From Rhizobium leguminosarum (GTDB lineage: Bacteria; Pseudomonadota; Alphaproteobacteria; Rhizobiales; Rhizobiaceae): a DNA stretch of 64,000 nucleotides. The notes below the pieces were generated by a model. That model had not been told where the DNA came from. It did not search any database and saw only the letters and a program-made list of their open reading frames with translations. Where the stretch lies: NCBI RefSeq assembly GCF_017876795.1, contig NZ_JAGIOR010000001.1:3498501-3562500 (forward strand). The letters run 5' to 3'. The translations under genes and the position numbers were made by a program. Below are positions 57,159 to 64,000 of the stretch, piece by piece (position 1 is the first letter of the stretch; each line of letters opens with the position of its first letter).

Positions 57159-58258
57159 GCGCGCTCCCCCTGTGCATTCGCCGAAAAACGCCGCTCGAGG
57201 CGGATGACGATCCAGGCAACCAGCGCGACCACGAGACCGGAGAACAGGAAGAGGCTCGACGTGCCGAGGATCGAGCCGACCGTGACGGCGGCGAGATAAA
57301 GCATCTCGGCGGCAAACGTGGTGTAGGCGAGATACCGCACCGCACCGTTGTTCCTGCCATGCAGGGCAATCGCCAGCACCGAAGCGGCAAGCGTCGCGAC
57401 GCCGAGCACCACCAGCCGCCAGCCGTCCTCGATTTCGAAATGCAGCAGCAGCAAGCCGATCGCGGCGACAAGGAAGCTGTAGAAGGCCGGGGCCGCACCG
57501 GCGCTCCTGACCAGGGAGGTAATCCGCGGGAGCGGCAATGCCGTCAGGACGAAGGCCGCCATGCCGCCGATCGCGAAGGCGAGCGCCACGGCGATCTCCT
57601 CATAGAGCGTATAGAGCCAGGCAAGCCAACCGATCAAAAGCAGATAGGCCAGATGGCGGGCCCGCTCGGCGCCGGTATACCGCACCAGCCCGATAATGAT
57701 CACCGCCATAACCGGCGCCATCCACGGATCGAGACCTATCCAATGTGTGTCGTGATTCTCGAGATAGACGGCGAAAGACGCCCAGGAGAGGAAACCGGCG
57801 ACGACGGCCACTGCGCCCGAACGGAACAGGATCGCCGAGATCGTCGCAATCGCGAACCAAAGATACATCACCGTCTGCTCGTCGCCGGAGAGATGATACA
57901 TCTGCCCGACCAGCGAGATGGCGCCGCCGAAACTCATCGCGCCGATGATCAGCAAACCGCTTGCCGCCGCTGTCGCACCGCGGGCAAGCATCCGAGCGGC
58001 GGCGATGTGCACCACCCAGATCAGGGCAAGGATGACGCCGACGCGAACGAGGCGCGGGATGGCCTCCCAGTTGGAGGCGACGACCAGCAGGATGGCTGAT
58101 GCAAGCAGCACCGCCGCCAGCGCCATCAGCACCCGCCCGAGACTGAAGCTTGCCGGGCGGCTGTCATATTCGGCGAGAAGCGCGCCTGCCGTTTCCTGCC
58201 CCAGCAGGCCCTTGCCAACCCAGAGCGAGAGATCCCGCTCCAATCTGCCGCGATACAT
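57155..58258 (-). CDS. DUF2157 domain-containing membrane protein
   Basis: 367 residues: a short soluble N-terminus (RGRLERDLSLWVGKGLLGQE) and then about 9-10 hydrophobic segments. DUF2157 covers the first half. First gene of the operon with the GDYXXLXY protein; the pair probably forms an inner-membrane complex (inference from conserved adjacency). Confidence 0.88.
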   Translation of the reverse strand: MYRGRLERDLSLWVGKGLLGQETAGALLAEYDSRPASFSLGRVLMALAAVLLASAILLVVASNWEAIPRLVRVGVILALIWVVHIAAARMLARGATAAASGLLIIGAMSFGGAISLVGQMYHLSGDEQTVMYLWFAIATISAILFRSGAVAVVAGFLSWASFAVYLENHDTHWIGLDPWMAPVMAVIIIGLVRYTGAERARHLAYLLLIGWLAWLYTLYEEIAVALAFAIGGMAAFVLTALPLPRITSLVRSAGAAPAFYSFLVAAIGLLLLHFEIEDGWRLVVLGVATLAASVLAIALHGRNNGAVRYLAYTTFAAEMLYLAAVTVGSILGTSSLFLFSGLVVALVAWIVIRLERRFSANAQGERA

Positions 58259-58448
58259 GCTCCACCCCTCATTTCCGCAACGCCGACTGCGGCGCTACGG
58301 CTCACGCCGTTATAGACGCAGCACGGGTGTTCGCAAACGCTCTTGCGCAAATATACAACTTCCTCATTGGTCTAACTTATACCGAACATTAACCGGCCGC
58401 TAACCTCAGAAGCGTTAATATAAGCATATGGACGGAGAGGTATGTGAA

Positions 58449-58507
58449 AATTGCATATCACTCATGAGTTTATTGCACTGCAAAATAGTCATTAGTCATA
58501 CTATTTA
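58449..58507 (+). promoter_or_regulatory. Shared promoter/operator element upstream of the sRNA
   Basis: Contains AATTGCAT, 16 bases, TTGCACTGCAAAATAG (58473-58488), then TATTTA as a -10-like box at 58502. The same elements with the same spacing occur at 59455-59513 in front of the second DUF1127 gene. TTGCACTGCAA is a near-palindrome, as expected for a dimeric regulator, and overlaps the expected -35 region. If the -10 is right, transcription would start near 58513. Confidence 0.6.
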
Positions 58508-58589
58508 TCGAACCATAGAATTACGGGGATGGCGCCCCGGCCCGGCTTTAGCCGGACGCCGGCGGATCGCTTGGTCCGTGACGATATTC

Positions 58590-58700
58590 GCAGCCGCGCA
58601 CTCCTCCTCCCAGCGCGCTGCGATAGGCTGGCAACACTCCTCCTCCCAGTTGCCGGTCACCATAATGCGCCCGCCGGATCCTCCCCCGGCGGGCGTTTTC
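58590..58700 (+). ncRNA. Cuckoo/alpha-r14-like trans-acting sRNA
   Basis: Two hairpins expose the same 13-base loop ACTCCTCCTCCCA: stem CGCGC/GCGCG (58595-58617) and stem GGCAAC/GTTGCC (58630-58654). A strong terminator follows (58668-58699). Two anti-Shine-Dalgarno loops plus a terminator are the defining layout of the alpha-r14 (MmgR) / cuckoo sRNAs and of the Rhodobacter CcsR RNAs, which pair with ribosome-binding sites or sequester regulators. The 5' end is uncertain: the shared promoter suggests it may begin near 58513 and be processed. The neighbouring DUF1127 genes fit the CcsR comparison. Confidence 0.82.
58668..58699 (+). terminator. Rho-independent terminator of the sRNA
   Basis: A 10-base-pair perfect G+C stem (CGCCCGCCGG / CCGGCGGGCG) with an 8-base loop and TTTTCG tail. 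Confidence 0.9.
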
Positions 58701-59129
58701 GTTCGGCAAAAACTGAATTAAGGCATTGGCGGTCCGAGGATTTCTGTCACTTGGCGCCCCCCTGCCGCATTGCCGTCACACCGGCCCGCCAACGCTGCAG
58801 ACAGATGGGCAGCTTTCGATCCGAGGCGGAACGTCTCCTTAGAGCGGATAGATGGGCGGAACCGCCGGAAGCAGCGGCGTTTTTGAGCAATGGCCCCGGT
58901 TCGGCCCTCCAAACCGGATTGCTTTCCTGAAAGCCATTCTGCCTATTCATTGACCAAAAAGCGGTAAGTCTGCGGCAAACAGCCCCGGAGCATTGCATAT
59001 CTCGCATAGGTGATCTGAAAACTTGGCTGTTTTAGTCTTTCGCGCCGCAACATATATTCTGGTCATCAAATAGAGGTCAGCGCCGATCGGTGGCTGCTGG
59101 CAGATGAAACCCTCAGAAAGGGGCTTAAC
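58701..59129. other. Intergenic region upstream of the first DUF1127 gene
   Basis: 429 bases with no convincing gene. It should contain the promoter of the first DUF1127 gene; CATATATTC at 59051-59059 could be a -10 box, but no good -35 pairs with it, and the TTGCACTGCA element found for the sRNA and the second DUF1127 gene is absent. Confidence 0.45.
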
Positions 59130-59276
59130 ATGAACTTCTCTCGCTCTTTCAATAACTGGCGCAAGTATCGTCAGACGGTCACGGAACTTGGCCGCATGAC
59201 CAACCGCGAATTGCACGATCTCGGCATCGACCGTTCGGACATCAATCGCGTTGCCCGTGAGGCTTCTTCCCGCTAA
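59130..59276 (+). CDS. DUF1127 domain-containing small protein
   Basis: 48 residues: MNFSRSFNNWRKYRQTVTEL with the DUF1127 (YjiS-like) core RELHDLGIDRSDINRVA. GAAAGGGG is the ribosome site. DUF1127 proteins are very short, Arg-rich helical proteins; in alphaproteobacteria some bind RNA or affect phosphate and carbon metabolism. The 3' UTR carries a hairpin with the same CTCCTCCCA motif as the sRNA and then a terminator. Confidence 0.9.
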   Translation: MNFSRSFNNWRKYRQTVTELGRMTNRELHDLGIDRSDINRVAREASSR

Positions 59277-59289
59277 TCCAGGCGATCCG

Positions 59290-59306
59290 CTGCTCCTCCC
59301 AAGCAG
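59290..59306 (+). ncRNA. Anti-SD hairpin in the DUF1127 3' UTR
   Basis: A small stem CTGCT/AGCAG with loop CCTCCCA, 13 bases after the first DUF1127 stop and just ahead of a terminator. The unit (CCTCC hairpin plus terminator) could be released as a 3'-UTR-derived sRNA, like the CcsR RNAs cut from the DUF1127-gene transcript in Rhodobacter. Only one such hairpin is seen here rather than two. Confidence 0.5.
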
Positions 59307-59321
59307 GATTGTTCTCGATTG

Positions 59322-59354
59322 AAACGCCCGCTGTACCCACAGCGGGCGTTTTCG
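59322..59354 (+). terminator. Terminator of the first DUF1127 gene
   Basis: Stem AAACGCCCGCTGT / ACAGCGGGCGTTT (13 base pairs) with a 4-base loop and T-tract. Confidence 0.9.
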
Positions 59355-59454
59355 TTTGTCTGCAGGCGGCTGCCGCGGCGGTTGCATGTTTTTCCGCTTT
59401 CATTAGCCCGCTCAAAAAATATTCACCGCCTAATTGACGAGCATCATACTACAC

Positions 59455-59513
59455 AATTGCATGGCAGACGCCTTTTATTTGCACTGCACAATAGGACGGT
59501 TCTCGCCTATATA
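59455..59513 (+). promoter_or_regulatory. Shared promoter/operator element upstream of the second DUF1127 gene
   Basis: AATTGCAT, 16 bases, TTGCACTGCACAATAG (59479-59494), then TATATA at 59508. The motif and all spacings match the element in front of the sRNA (29 bases from the TTGCAC start to the -10 box in both). The ATG of the DUF1127 gene lies 66 bases after the -10. Confidence 0.6.
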
Positions 59514-59578
59514 AACATCAACCGCAGAGAGATAGGCGATCCCGCCGTCCAGCGGACATATGTTTGAGGATAAAGACA

Positions 59579-59722
59579 ATGAACCCGATCCGCATTGCAA
59601 GAAGCTGGCTCAGCTACCGCCGTACTCTTAACGAACTCGGCGGCCTTTCGAACCAGACCCTGTCCGACATCGGCGTCAGCCGCTACGACATCCGCAATAT
59701 CGCATCCCGCTCGTTCCGCTAA
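59579..59722 (+). CDS. DUF1127 domain-containing small protein
   Basis: 47 residues: MNPIRIARSWLSYRRTLNEL with the core QTLSDIGVSRYDIRNIASRS. A paralogue of the gene at 59130 (shared RR/KYRxTxxELG and L-DIG-xR-DI pattern). The ribosome site is GAGGATAAAG. Its 3' UTR has TGCTCCCAAG, a reduced version of the anti-SD motif, ahead of a terminator. Confidence 0.9.
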   Translation: MNPIRIARSWLSYRRTLNELGGLSNQTLSDIGVSRYDIRNIASRSFR

Positions 59723-59770
59723 TAGCCGGTCGTTCATAACGGCCGCTTATAGCGAGCGTGATGCTCCCAA

Positions 59771-59795
59771 GACGGCGCCGCAGGGCGCCGTTTTT
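59771..59795 (+). terminator. Terminator of the second DUF1127 gene
   Basis: Stem ACGGCGCC/GGCGCCGT with a 4-base loop followed by TTTT; ends about 50 bases before trmFO. Confidence 0.88.
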
Positions 59796-59842
59796 GATTC
59801 CGGGGTGTTGGATCGCACCTGCCGACATGATATCAGCCCGGA

Positions 59843-61249
59843 ATGAACACGATCTCCTCCTATTCCCCCATCCACGTCGTCGGCGGCGGGCTTGCCGGTT
59901 CGGAAGCCGCTTGGCAGATCGCCAGCTCCGGCATTCCCGTCATCCTGCATGAAATGCGCGGCGTGCGCGGCACGGATGCGCATAAGACCGACGGCCTTGC
60001 CGAACTCGTCTGCTCCAATTCCTTCCGCTCCGACGATGCGACCAGCAATGCCGTCGGTGTCATCCATGCCGAGATGCGCATGGCGGGCTCATTGATCATG
60101 GCCACTGCCGATCGGCACCAGGTGCCGGCCGGTGGTGCGCTCGCCGTCGATCGCGATGGCTTCTCCGAGGCGGTGACCAGGGCGATCCATGACCACCCGC
60201 TCATCACGGTCGTGCGGGAAGAGATCACCGGCCTGCCACCAAAGGCCTGGGATCTTGCCATCGTCGCCACCGGGCCGCTGACGGCGCCGTCGCTCGCAAG
60301 CGCTATCCAGGCGGAAACCGGCAAGGATTCGCTCGCCTTCTTCGACGCCATCGCGCCGATCATGTACCGCGAGAGCATCGACATGGATATCTGCTGGTAT
60401 CAGTCGCGCTACGACAAGGTCGGCCCCGGCGGCACCGGCAAGGATTACATCAATTGCCCGATGGACGAGGCGCAGTACAATGCCTTCGTCGACGCGCTGA
60501 TATCAGGCGACACGGTCGGTTTCAAAGAATGGGAAGGCACGCCTTATTTCGACGGCTGCCTGCCGATCGAGGTGATGGCCGAACGCGGCCGCGAGACGCT
60601 GCGCCACGGGCCAATGAAGCCGATGGGGCTGACGAACGCGCATAACCCGACGGTCAAGGCCTATGCCGTCGTGCAGCTGCGGCAGGACAATGCACTCGGC
60701 ACGCTTTACAACATGGTCGGCTTCCAGACGAAGCTGAAATATGGCGCGCAGGCGGAAATTTTCCGGATGATCCCGGGTCTGGAGAATGCGGAATTTGCCC
60801 GTCTCGGCGGTCTGCACCGCAACACCTATATCAATTCGCCCACCCTGCTCGACCCGTCGCTGACGCTGAAATCGCGGCCCGGCCTGCGCTTTGCCGGCCA
60901 GATCACCGGCTGTGAGGGTTATGTGGAAAGCGCCAGCGTCGGGCTGATGGCCGGCCGTTTCGCCGCCGCCGAACGCAAGGGCGAGGCGATCTCACTGCCG
61001 CCGGCGACGACGGCGCTCGGCTCGCTGCTCGGTCATATCACCGGCGGCCATATCGTTACCGACGAGGAGCCGGGCAAACGCTCGTTCCAGCCGATGAACA
61101 TCAATTTCGGGCTGTTTCCGGAGCTCCAACCGGGTTCGATCGTCAAGCCAGAAGGCGTCAAACGCTTCCGCGGCAAGGACAAGACGATCATGAAACGGCA
61201 GCTGATCGCGCGGCGCGCCCTTGCCGACTGCGCCGCCTGGCTCGGCTAG
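59843..61249 (+). CDS. trmFO: tRNA (uracil-54-C5)-methyltransferase TrmFO
   Basis: A 468-residue flavoprotein that makes ribothymidine at position 54 of tRNA using methylene-THF and FADH2. FAD site [59 protein letters not shown], and [11 protein letters not shown] near the C-terminus. Formerly annotated gid. It starts downstream of the DUF1127 terminator and probably has its own promoter. Confidence 0.96.
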   Translation: MNTISSYSPIHVVGGGLAGSEAAWQIASSGIPVILHEMRGVRGTDAHKTDGLAELVCSNSFRSDDATSNAVGVIHAEMRMAGSLIMATADRHQVPAGGALAVDRDGFSEAVTRAIHDHPLITVVREEITGLPPKAWDLAIVATGPLTAPSLASAIQAETGKDSLAFFDAIAPIMYRESIDMDICWYQSRYDKVGPGGTGKDYINCPMDEAQYNAFVDALISGDTVGFKEWEGTPYFDGCLPIEVMAERGRETLRHGPMKPMGLTNAHNPTVKAYAVVQLRQDNALGTLYNMVGFQTKLKYGAQAEIFRMIPGLENAEFARLGGLHRNTYINSPTLLDPSLTLKSRPGLRFAGQITGCEGYVESASVGLMAGRFAAAERKGEAISLPPATTALGSLLGHITGGHIVTDEEPGKRSFQPMNINFGLFPELQPGSIVKPEGVKRFRGKDKTIMKRQLIARRALADCAAWLG

Positions 61250-61330
61250 AATTCGCCGCTTGCCGAGAGCGCCCCTGCTTAACCCCTTAAGTCGGGTCGA
61301 TTTAAGGGTAAAATTATGCAGCAATTTAAA

Positions 61331-61376
61331 GTGTTGCAGCGTCCCTTGCGCGTCTTTTAGACGCGCGGCGCTGTAA
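61331..61376. repeat. Intergenic hairpin between trmFO and the membrane gene
   Basis: An inverted repeat, GCGCGTCT/AGACGCGC at its core, within GCAGCGTC...GGCGCTGT. It is bounded by A+T-rich DNA and shared by the ends of two convergent genes. I recall similar 'ACAGCGTCC..GACGCGCGGCGCTGT' blocks recurring in Rhizobium spacers, so it may be a repeat family rather than a dedicated terminator. Confidence 0.5.
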
Positions 61377-61383
61377 GAAGCGC

Positions 61384-61851
61384 TTACTGCTTATTCGCCG
61401 CCGAGATATGGCTTGGCGGCAGATCCTTATCCGGCTCGGCGATATAATTGCCGAGCAGCCAGAGCGCCACTTCCGAGGCTTCCTTGGCGGAAGCGAATTC
61501 GAAATCGCCGTTGTGATGGGGCGCATCGAGGAAATCGATCACCAGGCCCCTGCCCGTTTGCGAGCTGACGACGCGCACGCGGCCTGGCTCGATCAGGTGG
61601 CAGGCGAAATGGCGTGACATGTTGCGCATGAAGCCGGCTTTGTTGTCGTGCAGGCGCACGAAGATCGCCTGGCCGTTTTCCGTCGCCTGCAACTGGCGGA
61701 TCGCCTCGGTCGGAAAAGCGCGGCCGAACTCGATGATGGCAAGGCCCATATCGTGCAGGCCGTCTTCCTTGTTCTGCGCAGCCATGCGCGTTGCCACGAA
61801 AGCAAAGAAGATGACGATGGCGAAAAGAACGCACCAGACGATAATGCCCAC
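61384..61851 (-). CDS. Membrane-anchored protein of unknown function
   Basis: 155 residues if started at the GTG at 61851, which has GGAG 7 bases upstream; an ATG 41 codons earlier (61974) would overlap the next gene by 52 bases. One N-terminal membrane helix (IIVWCVLFAIVIFFAFVATR), then a soluble domain with GLHDMGLAIIEFGRAFPTEA, RNMSRHFACHLIEPGRVRVV and FEFASAKEASEVALWLLGNY. Family not recognised by name. Confidence 0.72.
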   Translation of the reverse strand: MGIIVWCVLFAIVIFFAFVATRMAAQNKEDGLHDMGLAIIEFGRAFPTEAIRQLQATENGQAIFVRLHDNKAGFMRNMSRHFACHLIEPGRVRVVSSQTGRGLVIDFLDAPHHNGDFEFASAKEASEVALWLLGNYIAEPDKDLPPSHISAANKQ

Positions 61852-61922
61852 GCCGAGTCTCCGTTTAATGGGTAGCGGTTCAGGCCCTATAACGCGCGAG
61901 ACTTGCGCGAATTTGACCGATG

Positions 61923-62780
61923 TCAGATTTTGCGGCGCGCTGCGGCCAACCCCATCCGCAACTGCCGGCGCCATTGCGGCGACTGCAGCGGCCGGTCAAA
62001 TATCAAAGCGCCGCGTTTCTGCGCGTTGACGAGGACCGGTTCGGCAAGGGTCGCCGGCAGAAAGGCCGGAAAGACCGCCGGCGCAATCGGCCCTGCGGCC
62101 CTCGCCTTCACCAGATGTTCGCGACCGAGGCCGGCGAACGCCTCGATGGCGGCTGCGATGCGCGGCTTGTCCTCGCCGGCAAGGAAAGAACCGCGATCGA
62201 GCCCGGTGGCCGATAGGATCTGCAGCGGAATATAGACCTGACCACGGCGGCGATACAGCGGCATCAGCAGCAACAGGCCAGCGACGGCCTGGGCGACGCC
62301 GGCGTGGCCGGCGGCATTCGCCGATCGTGCGGCCTCCTCAGGCGAAAGCACGAGGCTTGCAAGCTGAATCAGGGCTGAAGCCGTCTCGCCGGCATAACCT
62401 TCGAGCGAGAGACGCGTTTCCATCGGATCGTCATAGAGATCGAAGGTGCGGGCTTCGATCATGTCGATCAACGTCTTGCGCGGCAGGCGATAGGTTTCGA
62501 TTGCGGTCAGAAGTGCTGAAGCGACGGGATTGGCTGCCGTCGACCCGTGTGCGCTGCCTTCCAGCAGATCCCGCCAATATTGCAGCCGCACCTCGCCGGG
62601 CAACGGCTCGTGCACCAGATCACGGATGCGGGCAAGCTCGGCATTGAAGGCGTAAAGCGCTGCAAGCGCGCCGCGCTTTTCCTCCGGCGACAGCAGACAG
62701 GCAAGATAACGGTCGCGGTCGCTGTCACGCAGCATCGCCAGGCAGATCTCCTGGTTGGTCGCACTGTTGGCATCAGCCAT
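61923..62780 (-). CDS. Squalene/phytoene synthase family protein, NDUFAF6-like
   Basis: 285 residues with the trans-isoprenyl synthase fold (RDRYLACLLSPEEKRGALAAL, YAFNAELARIRDLVHEP, VRLQYWRDLLEG). The two Asp-rich catalytic motifs of true synthases (DDxxD near YAF, and DxxxD near the second helix bundle) are absent: the sequence has ARIRDLVHE and no second motif. That is the situation in NDUFAF6, a complex I assembly factor. It sits 2 bases from the Mth938/NDUFAF3-like gene and next to secF. So a complex I assembly role is more likely than isoprenoid synthesis. Confidence 0.85.
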   Translation of the reverse strand: MADANSATNQEICLAMLRDSDRDRYLACLLSPEEKRGALAALYAFNAELARIRDLVHEPLPGEVRLQYWRDLLEGSAHGSTAANPVASALLTAIETYRLPRKTLIDMIEARTFDLYDDPMETRLSLEGYAGETASALIQLASLVLSPEEAARSANAAGHAGVAQAVAGLLLLMPLYRRRGQVYIPLQILSATGLDRGSFLAGEDKPRIAAAIEAFAGLGREHLVKARAAGPIAPAVFPAFLPATLAEPVLVNAQKRGALIFDRPLQSPQWRRQLRMGLAAARRKI

Positions 62781-62782
62781 CG

Positions 62783-63169
62783 TCAGACCGCGATCAAGGC
62801 CGCAGCGACGGCGCGCTGCTCGGCGAGCATGATATTGAAGGTGCGTACCGCTGCACCCGTGCTCATCGGATCGGAGGAGATGCCACGCGCTTTCAGCGCC
62901 AGTTTCAATTCCTCGGGCAGAGGGCGAAGCTCGGTGCCGGTACCGACAAGCAGAACCTCGATATCATCAGCCTCTTCAAGCACACGCCGAAAATTTTCAG
63001 GCGACAGCGGTTTCGACATGTCCATGTCCCAGCCGTGAATGCCGGAGGGAAGGCAAAGGATCGAGCCGCGATGCGACATATCGGCAAAGCGGAAGCCGCC
63101 ATTGCCGTATGTATCGATCGGCGCGCGCCCGGGGAAATGCGCGGCGCGGATTTCTATGCCTTTTGCCAT
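62783..63169 (-). CDS. Mth938-like domain protein, NDUFAF3-like
   Basis: 128 residues: IEIRAAHFPGRAPIDTYGNG, FRFADMSHRGSILCLPSGIH, VLLVGTGTELRPLPEELKLA and AVRTFNIMLAEQRAVAAALI. This is the Mth938 family, which contains NDUFAF3 (C3orf60), a complex I assembly factor. It is placed 4 bases after secF and 2 bases before the NDUFAF6-like gene, so the three genes are translationally linked. Confidence 0.9.
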   Translation of the reverse strand: MAKGIEIRAAHFPGRAPIDTYGNGGFRFADMSHRGSILCLPSGIHGWDMDMSKPLSPENFRRVLEEADDIEVLLVGTGTELRPLPEELKLALKARGISSDPMSTGAAVRTFNIMLAEQRAVAAALIAV

Positions 63170-63173
63170 GTTT

Positions 63174-64000
63174 TCAAACCACCGTGCCGGATTTTACCCC
63201 AGCATCCGTCTTGTTGCTCTCTTCCTCATCGGGTGCCTCCGGCCGCAGCCGAAAGACGATCAACACCGGAGCAGCGATATAGATCGAAGAGAAGGTGCCT
63301 AGAGCGACGCCGAAGAGCATCATAAAGGTGAAGGAGCGGATGACCTCGCCCCCGAAGAGATAGAGCGCGAGCAAGGCGAGCAGCGTCGTCGCCGCGGTCA
63401 GAATCGTGCGAGATAGCGTCTGGTTGATCGAGGCATCGATCAGGATCGGCAGAGGCATTTTTCTGTACCGCTTTAAATTCTCGCGCATTCGGTCGTAGAC
63501 CACGACCGTGTCGTTCAGGGAGTAACCGACGATGGTCAGCACCGCTGCGATACTGGTCAGGTTGAATTCTATGCCGGTCAGGACGAAGAGCCCGAGCATG
63601 ATGATGACGTCGTGCAGCGTTGCGACGATGGCGCCGACCGCAAACTGCCATTCGAAGCGAATCCAGATATAGATGAGGATCGCCGCAAGCGCTGCAAGCA
63701 CGCCGAGCGTCGCCATCATCGTCAATTCGCCGGAGATGGCGGGGCCGACAACCTCGACGCGGCGAAAGTCATAATCTTCCTGGAGCTCGCCGCGCACCAG
63801 CGTCGCCGCAGATTGTTCGGCATTTTCGCCACCGCCTTGGGACGCGATGCTGATCCGCGCATTCGACGGCCCGCCGGTGCGCTCCACACGCACCTCGCCT
63901 AGATTGAGATCGTTGAGGCGGGATTGAAGATCGGCGAGGTCGGCATTGCCCTGCTTCGCCGTCACCTCGATGAGCGAGCCACCGGCAAAATCGATGCCGA
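63174..64000 (-). CDS. secF: Protein translocase subunit SecF (partial; C-terminal part)
   Basis: At least 274 residues; the frame runs off the window end. The first visible part, GIDFAGGSLIEVTAKQGNAD, is the typical SecF periplasmic start. Six hydrophobic segments follow, with the conserved HDVIIMLGLFVLTG and SLNDTVVVYDRMRENLKRY, and the LRTS-like SRTILTAATTLLALLALY. SecDF uses the proton gradient to drive late steps of export. I cannot tell whether it is separate from SecD or the end of a SecDF fusion. The start is outside the window. Confidence 0.95.
   Translation of the reverse strand, partial: GIDFAGGSLIEVTAKQGNADLADLQSRLNDLNLGEVRVERTGGPSNARISIASQGGGENAEQSAATLVRGELQEDYDFRRVEVVGPAISGELTMMATLGVLAALAAILIYIWIRFEWQFAVGAIVATLHDVIIMLGLFVLTGIEFNLTSIAAVLTIVGYSLNDTVVVYDRMRENLKRYRKMPLPILIDASINQTLSRTILTAATTLLALLALYLFGGEVIRSFTFMMLFGVALGTFSSIYIAAPVLIVFRLRPEAPDEEESNKTDAGVKSGTVV

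Noticed and set aside
58428..58721. 97-codon frame spanning the sRNA
   Set aside because: It runs through two hairpins and a terminator; the RNA structure explains the sequence better.

Overview
The window reads as the chromosome of a Rhizobium of the etli/leguminosarum group. The evidence is the aapJQMP general amino acid transporter with a divergent metC, a class I PHB synthase very close to what I remember of R. etli PhaC, RIME-type intergenic palindromes, paired DUF1127 mini-genes, and GC-rich dense coding. This genus-level call rests on remembered family features, not on a search.

Layout. 0-5 kb: DUF3126, cysE, a hydrolase, an NDUFS6-like zinc-finger protein, a flavin monooxygenase and metC. 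5.3-9.6 kb: aapJ-aapQ-aapM-aapP closed by a terminator. 9.6-15.4 kb: a looser accessory stretch with a 14-residue-repeat secreted protein, DUF3597, a small secreted protein, a decayed adenylate cyclase-YHS gene, a large beta-helix/RTX protein, and an IS21 istB remnant ending at tRNA-Arg. 15.4-20.2 kb: NDUFS4-like subunit, tRNA-Pro, DUF192 and a double cold-shock protein, gloA, a peptidase M15-like lipoprotein, and three tRNA-Glu genes in a duplicated array. 20.2-30.5 kb: recJ, small membrane genes, an aminotransferase-hom pair, phaC, a DUF2778 cell-wall enzyme and a second aminotransferase. 30.7-37.6 kb: dsbA-like, aroQ, accB, accC, aat, DUF2167, DUF2155, NDUFA12 and GNATs. 37.6-45.2 kb: gatB, then gatC-gatA, a UPF0173 hydrolase and ruvX. 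45.3-51 kb: a TetR regulator, map, radC, an unknown TPR-like gene flanked by a duplicated radC 3' end, and sthA. 51-58.3 kb: EEP nuclease family, a B12-type radical SAM protein, RIME, SnoaL-like, tig, tRNA-Leu and a DUF2157/GDYXXLXY membrane pair. 58.4-59.8 kb: a cuckoo (alpha-r14)-like sRNA and two DUF1127 genes. 59.8-64 kb: trmFO, a membrane protein, NDUFAF6-like and NDUFAF3-like genes, and the end of secF running off the window.

How parts connect. GatA, GatB and GatC form the amidotransferase that completes Asn/Gln-tRNA synthesis. AccB and AccC are two acetyl-CoA carboxylase subunits. CysE, MetC and Hom belong to the Cys/Met/Thr pathways. Five genes relate to accessory subunits or assembly factors of respiratory complex I.

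The most interesting material is: (a) the sRNA/DUF1127 locus at 58.4-59.8 kb, where the sRNA and one DUF1127 gene share a near-identical promoter element at the same spacing and where anti-Shine-Dalgarno CCTCC loops recur; (b) a 453-aa gene of unknown function sitting between a full radC and a second, diverged copy of its last 111 bases, next to an lldD-like scrap; (c) the cyclase-YHS relic. Several small genes below the usual length cut-off were found by reading the sequence.
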